Below, piece by piece: positions 34,930 to 45,511 of a stretch of 64,000 nt of DNA (the stretch's first letter is position 1; the number at the start of each line of letters is the position of its first letter). The notes below the pieces were generated by a model that was given only the letters and a program-made list of their open reading frames with translations, searched no databases and had not been told where the DNA came from. A program made the position numbers and the translations under genes. Origin of the DNA: Benincasa hispida (lineage: Eukaryota; Streptophyta; Magnoliopsida; Cucurbitales; Cucurbitaceae); contig NC_052357.1 in assembly GCF_009727055.1 (NCBI RefSeq), positions 82,527,086 to 82,591,085 on the forward strand, given 5' to 3'.

Positions 34930-35428
34930 GATATTCTCGCTCTCTATCAAAATCTCGCTATTTCACTCTCGCTCTCGCTTTCTCAAACTCTCACTCTCTC
35001 AAAATCTCGCTCTCTCTCATAATCTCGCTCTCTCACTCAAATTTGATTGGGAAGTTCAGTGGCAAAAAGAAGTAGATTCTTTAGCTCGTTATTTAGTCAG
35101 ACTTACTGAGATGACAGAATCCGTAAAAATTATTCAACAAGTTTTGGAAGGAATTCGAGGGGGACCTTATGAAAATTTAGAAATACGATCTTTTGATAGA
35201 GAAAGGTCTCCGGAATGATAATTAAACAAACTCAATAATAATGTTAGGAAGGGCAAGGTCGAGAGTTCAAAGTTCGACGTACAAATGAAAGGAAGGTCGA
35301 GGGTTCAAAATTCAACCTATCTAGGTCGAATTTTCAACCCTAGACTTATTTTAAAAAAAAAAACAATTTTTTTACAAATAGTTTGAAAACAACAATATTT
35401 TCCTAAATAGTTTCTAAAAGGACAATAT
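34930..35428. repeat. Right inverted-repeat arm of the MULE
   Basis: CTCGCTCTC and AAATCTCGCT units at 34935-35038 are the complement of the left array. GGTCGAGGGTTCAAAATTC-type blocks lie at 35250-35340, and CAACAATATTTTCC closes the arm. A plastid-derived piece (35042-35219) sits between the array and the outer blocks. Confidence 0.68.
35042..35219 (+). pseudogene. ndhH: Plastid ndhH fragment (nuclear plastid DNA insertion)
   Basis: The sequence reads [20 protein letters not shown], then [34 protein letters not shown] and SPE. This is an internal segment of NdhH, the 49-kDa-type subunit H of the plastid NADH dehydrogenase-like complex. About 59 codons are present without a stop; both ends stop abruptly. 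The right end reads CCGGAATGATAATT, where plastid genes continue. It is too short to be functional and lacks the start. A few substitutions from the usual plastid sequence (for example GIRGG where GIPGG is usual) fit slow decay after transfer to the nucleus. It lies inside the right arm of the MULE. Confidence 0.85.
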
Positions 35429-36920
35429 CCTTTTAATTTAACCCAAGATATACGAGGTGATAATAACCCTTATTTAAATATTTATAAGAATTTCTCTCCA
35501 ATTAAACCTTAAACCCAATATATATATATAAATATACCACCTTCCTTTTTTCCTTATTAATTTCCAAAATCCCAAATATAAATAAAAAGAAATTCCTTTT
35601 CTTTCCCTTAATATCCCAATCTTATTTGGATTCCAATTTCAAACATATATTCTTATATACATTTCATAATTCTTTCTTAAACCAACTTAAAATTAATTTT
35701 CAAATTTTAAATTGTAATTATTTCTCAATAATTTAAATCTACAAACAATAAATTCCATATAAAATTCCAACCTACAAATCCCCTAAATTCATAAACCTTT
35801 TATCAATTAAACCCAAAATTTTCAAATCTCCTTCAATATTTCAATCCCAAATATAATTCAATTCCACCATTTGAATTATGTTCAAATTTTAAATCTTTAA
35901 TTTAAAAAGTTTTGAAAAATATCTACTTTTATCGAAGGTTATTAAACACTTTTGAATTTTTTTTTTTTTTGAAGGATGTTTAAAACGTTTGAAAATATAT
36001 ATCCTTTATTGAAGGTTATTTAAAAGCTTTAAAAAAGTATCTACTTTTATCGAAGGTTATTAAACACTTTTGAATTTTTTTTTTTTTTGAAGGATGTTTA
36101 AAACGTTTGAAAATATATATCCTTTATTGAAGGTTATTTAAAAGCTTTAAAAAAGTATCTACTTTTATCGAAGGTTAATAAACCTTTAAAAAAGGTATCA
36201 TTATTTATTAGACTATTTAAGAAGGCTTTAAAAAGATTTACATTCTAGATCTTAGGGTTTTTACTATTAAGAATTTCTCTCTTGGGTAATTGACATTTTT
36301 AACCCTTTTCAAGGTTATTTTTGGAATTTTAGGGCCTTTTTTTAAAAAGTTGTATTTTTGGATCCCTTCAAGTTTTTAAAAAAAATGTGAAATTACAAAC
36401 TTGCCATCAGAATTTCAAAAGTCCCTTTTCATTTTCATTTCTCTTCTTCTTCACTCTTCTTCTACACAACCCAAACCTCTTCTTCTTCTTCACATTTTCT
36501 CCATTTCCTGGGAAACTCTATGATTTCGGATGCAGTTTTAAACATCAAATATTTTTCGACCAAACGTCAAATTTCTAATCTCATTATCGATTCGATTTTA
36601 CCTTTTTTCTCTCAGTTTGTTTGCTTTTGTTTATGGATGCTCTGAGATATAGTTTTTTGGGTTAAAATAAATGTTTGGGTTAAAATCAATATTTCTAATG
36701 TTCACATGTTTAACTTTTGTAGATTTTTGGACTGTATGAGCGAGCATTTTTAGAGTTTATGTGTGTATATGAGCTATCTTGTCTTGTATTCATATTTGTG
36801 TGACATTTCTTCGATATGAGCATACTTTTTGCAGTCAAATTTCATTTTTGGTGTTTTCTGACTCATTTGGAAGCAAAAAGTTGGATTTTTGCATAAAAAT
36901 GTGATCTTTATTATCTTTAA
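35429..36920. other. AT-rich non-coding DNA with a 118-bp tandem repeat
   Basis: No gene is seen. The AT-rich style with many AAATTCC and CCAAAT runs resembles the first part of the family B-type LTR on the minus strand, so it may be the continuation of an old LTR into which the MULE inserted. The stretch 36420-36520 is CT-rich (TTCTTCTTCACTC). Confidence 0.4.
35921..36178 (+). repeat. Tandem repeat, 118-bp unit, 2.2 copies, nearly perfect
   Basis: ATCTACTTTTATCGAAGGTT begins at 35921, 36039 and 36157, spaced exactly 118 bp. The first two units match almost base for base, including a long T run, GGATGTTTAAAACGTTTG and TATATATCCTTTATTGAAGG. The near identity suggests a recent duplication. Confidence 0.88.
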
Positions 36921-36929
36921 ATCACCACA

Positions 36930-37443
36930 TTCCCCGCGGGAGCTAGGCTTCATATGAGGGTCACCGAGTATTGACCGGGTAGAGAATATTAGGGGTCCAA
37001 TTTGGACCTGCCCGAGTATTAGTCTGGGGATGTGGTTCTTTATGCACCCAGTGCTTGCCATGGTCGAGTCTTGGCCGGAAGAAATAGGCTAGCTACTGCG
37101 GATAGGGCAACGACCCAGTTTCACCTTGTCTGGGTAGGGATTCGGGAATATGGTGCGCCATGTGCTTGCTTTGGCTGGGGCTTGGTTGGACAAAATAGAT
37201 GGGGCCAGGTACCAGGGATGGGCAGGAGTGGCCCGATCTCGCCTTGGTCGGGTAGGGACCGAATAAAAGGAATAGTCTTTTGGGGTTGGCCTGACAGGGT
37301 GTTGACTGGCTGCAAGAGGAAGGGTTATTGACCAAGTAAGGGAAGGTAGGCGTAAACTCGATCTTGCCCTGGCCATGGGGAGACCAGGTACTGAGAATAG
37401 AAGGTTAGATTGAACTAATATCGGGGGAGGTACTGGTACCCGG
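36930..37443 (+). repeat. GC-rich degenerate minisatellite, left part
   Basis: Irregular copies of GGTCGGGTA/GACCGGGTA and CTTGG.CGGG occur throughout. All six frames are partly open because of composition (for example 37032-37331), but no domain is recognisable. The repeat continues at 39398 beyond a solo LTR. Confidence 0.5.
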
Positions 37444-37448
37444 GTCTT

Positions 37449-39397
37449 TGAAGGATGTGTGAACACCCAATGCGAAAGTGAGTCGTAGTCCTAAATTTAA
37501 TTTTGCACAAAAAATACATAAATTCAGAATACGAAAACATGGAACACATTTAATTAAAGTATACTATATGAAAAATTAAGAGAAATTGAAGGGATTTGGG
37601 ACTGCTTACCCTTAAAGACCAAAAACCCTTTGTGTTTTCTCTCTAATCACGAACTCAACGTATCCTCCTTCGAACATGAACATTGAAAAATTACAGCAAC
37701 CAAAATTCAATTCTGGACACCACCATAATGGAGCTTATGTATTCTTAAGGGTGAGAATCAGCTAGAGTGGTGGGTTTTTCTTTAATTTTTGGGAGAGGGA
37801 GGGACAAACAATTGGAGACAGAATTTTATAGAGAGATATTTTCTTAAAATGCATGAGTTCTGTGTGTTGTAGGCTTCTATGTGAAACTGAAGGAAGAAAG
37901 GAACAAAATCCCTAACTTTCTCAAACCCACTCACACGTAGGGGGGGGGGGCGTTATCAAATAACTCCCTCCCTTTAATTTTTAATTAAAACAAATTTTTA
38001 TATTATTATCATTAATATTATTATATATATATATAATATTATTATATGTTATATCTAATATAACATATAACCTATAGTTTATATTATATCATATATAATA
38101 TAAGCTATTTAATATTCTCTTCATTTTAACATATTGTATTTAATGCGAATCACATTCATATTAAATTTAACCTACAGTTTTATATGAATTACATTCATAT
38201 AATTAATATTTGAATCATATCCAAATATTTATTTTCTCTCAAATAAAACTTAAATTATAATATATCATATACATTATATTAATTATATTAGATATAATTA
38301 ATTTTATATTAATTATATCTTATATAACTAATTTCCTCCATTAATTTGAACAAATCAAATTAGTCTAAAATTAATTTGATTCTCATTGATGCTCCAACCG
38401 TACTTGATTAATTAATTAAACTCTTTAATTAAATTAACCAACTTCGATTAACTGTCAGTCACTCCACTAAAGAACGACATCTGCACTGTTCACACTACAG
38501 ATAAATTTATGTGTCCATTGGATATAATCAATCAATGGTGCGTGACCCTTCACAAATTGCTCGTAAGTACAGCTGGTCCAAAATTATCGTTTTGCCCCTA
38601 TAATTACATCTAACTCCTTAAATACCACTGATCTCTCTAATTAACAATAAGTTATAGTCCAACTATAATCGAATCCCTTTCAGGCCAGGAGAGTATGTGG
38701 CGCCACATTGTTTAAGCCCTGAAATCAGCCCTTAAGAGAGCAATTTATCTACTTACTCTAACTATAGAGAATGAGTGAATTATTCTTGTGTAGTCACTTT
38801 TCCAACTTCTCAATCAGAAGAATTCTCAAAACGATAGGCATATTGAATCGGCAAAACTGGCCACTCTCACCCATGCAGATCAAAGGACTGCTTTATAGGC
38901 AGGAGTTCACAACTCACTTAAGATTCAGGTCAATTCACAAATGGTTATCCTAGTGAAATGTAAGTTTCTTCTATAAAACGTGTTATATAGAGAGATTATT
39001 CATTTCGTGGTCCGGTCTTATACAAACTCTTTGTATAGAACACCCCCGCTCACATGTCTCTCCACGAATGATAAGGATTAGAGTATTTGTAGCATTTTAC
39101 AACAATTGTAACAACTACAAAGCCCGACATATTCGTAGTATTACTAGGACAAGGTACCCAGCCTTATCCATCTACTACAGACTGTTTAGGTTATCACTCA
39201 AACATGATCCACTTGTATGTCTCCACATACATGTTTAAGTTATAAAAGATAACCTTGAATCTTAGTTTATTGGTTTTGTGGGTTAATGCTACTAAATGTC
39301 AAGCAAAATGCCTTTTATTTTATTAGATAAGTAAATTGTTTGTACAATACAATTACAAATTACAAGATCCACGAGATTTAGGGCATCAACTCCAACA
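37449..39397 (-). mobile_element. Solo LTR, family A, copy 3 (minus strand)
   Basis: Read on the minus strand it begins TGTTGGAGTTGATGCCCTAA (at 39397) and ends CACACATCCTTCA (at 37449), matching the ends of copies 1 and 2. Flanks are GTCTT (37444-37448) and GTCTC (39398-39402), a 5-bp duplication with one change. Shared internal blocks include the reverse complements of GTGGAGACATGTGAGC-like sequence, of the TTAATCGAAG region and of AACAATGTGGCG. It contains a run of 11 G near 37940 and TA-rich sequence at 38000-38100. Confidence 0.8.
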
Positions 39398-39402
39398 GTC
39401 TC

Positions 39403-39645
39403 ACCCTAGCTGGGTATATGACCAGTTTTATTGATAAGATGCTTTTGGCTTTTTGGCCTGGTTTATTCGCTGGTCGGGTATTGAACCTAGGCTTATTAAA
39501 AGGATGCTCTCAGTTATTTGGCTTGGTCCATACCCTGATCGGGTATATGACCAGACTTTTTTATATGATGCCTTCAGGTTTTTGACCTGGTCAGTACTTG
39601 GCCGGGTATTGGATTGGACATTTTTTCCTTATGTTATTTATGGTT
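39403..39645 (+). repeat. Minisatellite of about 64 bp, 3 to 4 copies
   Basis: GGGTAT occurs at 39412, 39476, 39541 and 39604, spaced 64, 65 and 63 bp. Units contain TTTTTGGCCTGGT.or similar and GATGC.TT..G. They are related to the GC-rich sequence left of the solo LTR. Confidence 0.7.
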
Positions 39646-39789
39646 TTTATGTATTAATATTATGGTTTAATGATGATATTTTTATTAACATATGATTTAC
39701 ATAAAATAATGTATATTTAATGGAATTGGCAAAAATTCAACCCTGCTGACCACTTTCCCAATGCACTTACATATGTCCCACACTTCTGG

Positions 39790-40502
39790 AAAGCTTAATC
39801 GAGCGTTAAGAGAAAATTAACCCCTAAGCAACTCACAATGTTTAGGCAAACGATTTTTGGTCGTTTACTAGATGCTAATATAATTTATAACGAACCATTA
39901 ATTCATTATATATTTCTTAGAAAGGTCAATGAGAATAGGATAGATAAAATTAGCTTTAACTTGCTAGACACAAAATTATCATTTGGTTGGAGAGTGTTTG
40001 ACTTAGTAACAAGATTGAAACAACAAGTTAGATAGGTAGATAGAGATAGTAGCCACGTTAGACTTAGGAGAAGATACCTGAATGATGTTATGGGTGTGAA
40101 GGCATACGAATTAGATGCCAAGTATATGGACCTATAGTTTGATAATGACGAAGATGCCGCCAAGATGTCATTGTTTTATTTTATTGAGTTTGGGCTTATG
40201 GGTAGGGAGAGGAAAACGAGCATGAACTACCATTTCCTAGGTTACATCGATGACTGAAAGGTATTCTATAACAAAGATTGGGGTAATTTTTTTTTTATTT
40301 TTTTGATGTGACCATTAAATGGTTCAAGAAGTGTCTTAAAGATAAGGTTGACAAGTACAAGCAGAGTGGAGATGGGAAACAACAAACAATCACCCTGCAA
40401 GGATTCCTACACGCCTTTCAGGTAAGTTGTTATAACTAGTTTTAGTGACTGTTATTCTCACTAAATTATTAATATATTTTATTATATTTTACGTAGGTAT
40501 GG
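39790..40502 (+). pseudogene. DUF1985-type gene, 5' part, split by an LTR element
   Basis: The reading KLTPKQLTMFRQTIFGRLLD starts near 39814 and continues HYIFLRKVNENRIDKISFNL, LSFGWRVFDLVTRL, DEDAAKMSLFYFIEFGLMGR, MNYHFLGYIDD and ITLQGFLHAFQ, ending at a GTAAGT donor after 40421. This matches the DUF1985 domain found in plant proteins that often carry a C-terminal Ulp1 protease and ride in TEs. Three in-frame stops (for example after LKQQVR and after GYIDD) show decay. The short intron 40422-40496 ends ACGTAG, and exon 2 begins GTATGG, where after six bases the LTR element at 40503 interrupts. The exon resumes at 50303. Confidence 0.68.
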
Positions 40503-43014
40503 TGTTACATTTGTAAAGGATGCATATTTTCTATGTTATTTTTCCCAAAATTTTGTTGATTATTTGCTTTAAATGCTAATTTTATAGGTAAAATGGTCCT
40601 GAGGTATTTAGGAGTCATTAAGTGAAAATTGTGCCAAAAGGATAAAAAATGACCAAGAAAATCAATAAATTGAAGAAATCGAGTAATTACCGAAATGTCG
40701 TCGAGTACCATCGAGTACCATCGAGTATCATTGAGTAAAAGGCTATCGAGTAATTCTTCAGACCAAGAATCGACATCGTTAAACTCTGAACCGAAGTAAA
40801 AGAAAATTTATAAATCACCGAACTACTGCTATCACTACTAAAACGTAGGAATAGTGATAAGTGCGGGGTCGAACCACATAGAAGTGAAGGGTTTTGGCCT
40901 TTTTTTTGGGTCTTTCTCAATACAATTTAACATATTTTTGACCTAGCAATCCGGCAATGAATGCAAGATAATGCTAACCTGACTGCTCTCATCGATTTTA
41001 GACCCATTCATCTCTGTCGCGTTAAAGTGGACTATCATATTAAGCACGTGTTCACAAACAGAGGTGCCTTCCTCTATTTCAGAGCTGAAGATGTGTTTCA
41101 GAGCCTCATGCTTGAGCTGTCCAGACGACTATCCGAACATTCCCCGTAGGGACTCTATGATCTCACGAGCTGAGACTCAGGGTAGCGTTGCAATGCTCAC
41201 TCGTGCGCACGCCTCTCCTCCGTCCGTCAAATTTCGTAGCGTTGCAATACTCTAAAAGAGCGTCACAACACAACCTACTGTCTTACAACATTGGGATTGA
41301 GCGTTGTGCGACGTTGTGACGCTAACATTGGGGGTATTTTGGTCATTTCATGTCCCTTGAAGTCTAGATACTCAAATGTACTCCAAATTGCTTCAAATTA
41401 GCCCTGATCAGATTTAAATTTATGATTCTACCTCTTGGTTGCTCGTTACCTACAAAATAGAGAAGTAAACATGTAAAATCCTCTAACGAGTTCGAATTAA
41501 GCTAGGAATAATAACTCTTTTTGAGAGCTAATAGTAATGCATCGAGTAAATACCCAGAATGTCATCGAGTATAATCGGCCATCGAGATATCGAGCATCGA
41601 GTATTTACAAGAATACGATCGATTATCATCGAGTTAAGGCCATAAAGCATCGAGTAAATGCACGAGTCATAGAGTTAAGGCCATCGAGTTTCAGCGTCAC
41701 GACTCTAGGAGAGGCGTCAAGCAATGCTTGAAGGCAGAACACTCGCTTTTGCTGCATAAACTCGATGCATTGCAACGCTCCTCACAGCGTTGCAACGCTC
41801 TGGATTTTGACACGATTCATCCCCCGCGCGTGCGGCTCATGCAACGCAATGTCAAACACCAGTGTCATGTCTCAAGCGCAAAGCTTCTTGGCTTTTTCTA
41901 CGATTTAGCATTGCAATGCTGACCCCAGCATCGCGACGCTACCCTGCAAGTATAAATAGTTTTCTTTCATTTTTACTGAAGGGGAGGAGGCGCGATTTCG
42001 ATGGAGGTTGAAATTTCTCTCTATATCAATTAGTCTCTATGGTAATTTTGTTTCCTACCTAGGTCAAATTTTGTTTCCTTTTTTATTTGTAATCAATAAC
42101 TTGTAATTCTTCATGAATTTGTCTATAGATTTATGAAGTAATTGAATCTTGTTTCTATTTCAAGAGTTCCTGCCAATTCTTTTGAGTTTTCTACTTTTCT
42201 TTATTATTAGCAATATGAATCTGAGCATTCTTGAATCTGATTTTAATTCTTGAAGCATGTTGAATGATCTACATCTTGAGCATGTTTAGCCTAGATGCTT
42301 AGTTTTGTCAAATTCACTCATGATTGAATATGTTGCTTTTAATGTGTTCAATAGAATGTCTAGCCAAGTTCTCCAAGAGGCAATAGTAATTGTGTTTTAA
42401 ATGGTTGACTGACCTAGGACGCAGTAATTACTAGATTTGAAGAAAATTCAGTTAATTGAGTAAGCTATTTTAACAATTAATCATCGCAATTGAATCCTAG
42501 AATTTAATGCGCGTGTTTTCTCTTCTATATGACCGCTAAAGAACCCAATAGAGGTAGAAGCATGTAGATAGATTAGGGTTAGAGCTTTCCTACCTTAATC
42601 GTTGATTAGGACGCTTTCTTGACTAGGTTATGTTAGTTGTCCACCATTGTAGAGACTAGTTTAATCTAGATTAAGTAAGTAGTTGCGTGCTTAATCCAAT
42701 TGTAGATTAGTATTATAGAATTCAGTGATAAGAATTGCAGTAAACGCCTAGCTTGGATTAGAAGCAAGATTGTTCTAAACTTGGTTACAACTACCTTTAT
42801 CTTTTGATTTTTAGTATGTTTCTTGAATCAAAAACCCCTGTTTTATAGTTTTATTAGTTAAGCTTTGTTAAAGAAAATATTAAATAACGTTTTTCTGTGG
42901 ATTGGCCTCTTACTTTCACTTTAACTACGAGTTATTTAGGTTGTTGTTTGAGCTTTATAAATATTGTTTGTTTCGAGTTAGGTAGAACTAAAGACACTTA
43001 CTTAGCTCTGGGCA
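40503..43014 (+). repeat. 5' LTR of the LARD-like element
   Basis: It aligns with the 3' LTR over its whole length apart from the insertion 40755-41533. Clear shared blocks are ATGACCAAGAAA, TATAAATAGTTTTCTTTCAT (TATA box region, 41950), AAGGGGAGGAGGC, TCTTCATGAATTTGTCTA and GACTAGTTTAATCTAGATTA. It is rich in ATCGAGTA-type short repeats (41540-41690). The ends are TG...GGGCA. Confidence 0.82.
40755..41533. mobile_element. 779-bp insertion in the 5' LTR with 5-bp target duplication GTAAT
   Basis: The 3' LTR reads CATCGAGTAATGCATCGAG without a break at about 48833, while the 5' LTR is interrupted between GTAAT (40750-40754) and GTAAT (41534-41538). The inserted DNA begins TCTTCAGACC and ends GAGAGCTAATA. 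It contains GTGCGGGGTCGAACCACA and GCGTTGCAA motifs but no coding region. A 5-bp duplication fits an LTR-type insertion (solo LTR or small non-autonomous element), but the ends are not clean TG...CA. Confidence 0.7.
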
Positions 43015-43017
43015 AAA

Positions 43018-43035
43018 TGGTGTCATTGCTGGGAA
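43018..43035 (+). other. Primer-binding site, degenerate (tRNA-Asp type)
   Basis: Directly after the 5' LTR the sequence TGGTGTCATTGCTGGGAA aligns with the TGGCGCCGTTGCCGGGGA primer site known from Athila/Tat-type Gypsy elements. All differences are C-to-T or G-to-A transitions. Confidence 0.6.
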
Positions 43036-43142
43036 AATGGCTAACTATTTAATCTTTTTCTTAGCTAAACTTAACTAGCAAACTTTAAAACACCAAAAAT
43101 ATTTTCTTCTTTTTGTGTCTACTTGTTTTAATATAACAAATA

Positions 43143-44158
43143 TGAACATCTATTATGCGTTTCAAGCGATGTATGCGGCCCACCGGAGAGAACAAGAGGT
43201 AAAAGAATATAATGAGCTTAAAAGTGAAGTAAATGAACTAACCTCTCTTGTTTGAGTTGTGCTTACTGAACAAATACAAGTTTTGTGTGGTCCTAAATGC
43301 GAGTACTACCCAACTTAAGACGAGCTCGACTGAACTCTATTTTCATTGATGTTGTCTTCTTCTACCAATTTAGGTAATTCCTCAGAAAATTTAGTTGATG
43401 AACTTTCTGACTACTCTTGTGAGTCTATGCAAGAACATTTTTATCTTGCTCAAGAATCGTTGAGTTTCCAGCATAATGGGTTTTATTCTGGACATGAAGT
43501 CAGAGCCGACGTTCAAAATCTTTGTGACCTTGTTGCCCAGATTACCGATTTAGTTAGGAGAATTGAGGAGTCTTAGAAAGATACATTTTATAAGAATACT
43601 GAGTTAAGCGGTGGAGGAATTCACATCGACAATCCAATAAAGCCGCCGATTCTTTGAAATTCCTATCAAGGTAAGACGTTGGATTTAGTAATGTGTGAAC
43701 TAGCTAATGGCTTTTCGGATTGTGAGTAGGATTCAATTGAGTTTCACCTAGAAACTCAAGCCCCCGTGCCAGTTGAGGTCCATCAAACGCCTGAACTAGC
43801 ACATTCCATGCTTACATTGGAGAACCATTCACAGTCTTCCGTCGTCTATGGCACTGAAGCCGATCTAATTGAGGAGTTTCCTTGGACCGACAGTGAAGAT
43901 AATGTTACACCATTTTCAGAACAAGTAAGTAGGGATAAGTATGAGCCCGCACCACACCTTAAGGAATCTCAAGTAAAACAGTTAGAGGCTTCCAAGCCTA
44001 GAACCATACTTTGTCCTATAATTTCTTGCATATTCGATTATTGCTCATATTTTCCTTATGAGTCTGCGTCTATTGTTGAGTCTTTTCTTTTTTCCGACTC
44101 TTTTGGGTCATTTGAGTCATTTGATTCTTTCTTTTTCTCTTTTTTTTACCAAATATAA
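43143..44158 (+). pseudogene. gag-like remnants of the LARD-like element
   Basis: Open pieces encode MNIYYAFQAMYAAHRREQEV (43143), a segment LVDELSDYSCESMQEHFYLA (about 43390) and VQNLCDLVAQITDLVRRIEE ending with a stop at 43574, then EEFPWTDSEDNV and SRDKYEPAPHLKESQVKQLE at 43870-44000, the last resembling the linker before the protease region in Tat/Athila polyproteins. Stops and frame changes interrupt it. No zinc knuckle, protease or reverse transcriptase is seen. The assignment to gag is from position (after the primer site) and weak similarity only. Confidence 0.45.
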
Positions 44159-45511
44159 GAAAATCAAAATTCAACCTGTCTGGTTCTCATAAGAGGATGA
44201 GTTCTCTTATAGCCCTTCCAGGATATATAGATTCATCCAAGAGAGGAGCGGAGAAATATGAGAGTTTTTATGGACCGGAGAAATATAATAGACAAGTCGT
44301 GTTGAGCAATCGACGCTAAAAAATTGTCCTTCCTGTAGGTAACCAGGCGTAAAAGACAAAACAACTTTTACTTGCTTTCTTTATTAACTTTCTAGGATTA
44401 AAAATTTTAGACTAACTTTCTTTCTTTTGTTATAGATTTTCTTTTCCTTTATTTTTCTTTTCTTTTCTTTTTTTTAGGAATAAAAAAATAAAAAAAAAAG
44501 GCAAAAAAGTTGATGTAGGAAAAGATCAAAAATAAACAAGGAAAAATTTCTACCATCACTTATTGCGTGAAATCAGGGGAGTTCTTTGTTTCCTTTTCTT
44601 TTTGTCTTCTCACTTATATTTTAGTTTAATAAACATTGAGGACAATGTTTAGTTTTTAAGTTGGGGGTGGGAATACATTGCATCTTCTTAACATTTTTTT
44701 TTTGGGTTGTTAAAAATGAGCCTTACAAAATTTTTTGCTCTATTTGCTCTATTATCTCTATTATCTTTGTATGTCTGGAACCCTTGAGCACATGAGATCG
44801 CTAAGTAGTAACCAAAAATTTGTATCCATTTTTCATGATATTATGTGGATTTTATGATCTTGATGAAATATATCTTGATTAGGCTCTATTACATTCCTAT
44901 GACATTCTTTTTTATTCTCTTAAGAAACATAATATCATTATCTTGGCATTATTTTTCCTTTTTATATGACTCATCTTTGCTTTCAATGCATGATTCATCT
45001 AAGTATGTTCATTCATTCAAGAATAACATTCACTTTGTTTGTCATGATCATTTGTTTTTCTCAATCTTTTGATTTTTATCAATGAACTTTGATGACACAT
45101 TCCCTCAAGCATTGATACAAATCAATTCTAAACTTCTTAAAATCTGTTCTTACAAAATTTGAAACTCGTTTTTCAAAAGAAACTTTCTTTTTTTTTTTTA
45201 ACTTCATAAAAAATTGAATACTTAGTCTTTAGATTTATTTAGAATCTCAAAACTCTTAGAAACGTCATATCTACTTAATTTTCTTTGTTACTTCGATAGG
45301 ACAAATTTTGGTCTCAGAACAACCATCTTGTTTTAGAGGCAAGTTTAGACATAAAAGTATATATAATTGCTAGCACAAAAAAAAAAAAAACATAAAGCAA
45401 ATTTGCAAAATTAACATAACCTTCACTAACGTGTGTGTGTGCATGGATAGAGGTGAAAAGAGCTACCTCCATCGTGTTAGTTAGGGCCTATGAGAAAAGA
45501 GCAATAGGCTC
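44159..45511. other. Non-coding internal part of the LARD-like element
   Basis: AT-rich sequence with a purine run TAAGTTGGGGGTGGGAATAC at about 44657, reminiscent of the polypurine-type motif common in non-autonomous Tat-type elements. No domain is recognisable in the short open stretches. Confidence 0.5.

Larger units (their letters stand above)
27765..35428 (+). mobile_element. Mutator-like element (MULE), about 7.7 kb, with transposase and plant mobile domain ORFs
   Basis: The ends form long terminal inverted repeats: the left end has AAATATTGTTGTTTTGAAAC and the right end reads AAAATATTGTTGTTTTCAAA on the opposite strand. Further in, both ends have GTCGAGGGTT-type blocks and arrays of GAGCGAGATT (left) or its complement (right). 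The flanks CCTTTAAT (27757-27764) and CCTTTTAAT (35429-35437) could be a slightly altered target duplication; MULEs make about 9 bp. Inside, in order, are a 174-bp duplication, a decayed MULE transposase gene, a decayed plant mobile domain gene and a plastid ndhH fragment. Boundaries are approximate. Confidence 0.72.

Noticed and set aside
37032..37466. Several overlapping open frames up to 125 codons
   Set aside because: They result from the GC-rich minisatellite; no domain is recognisable and the frames end at the solo LTR.
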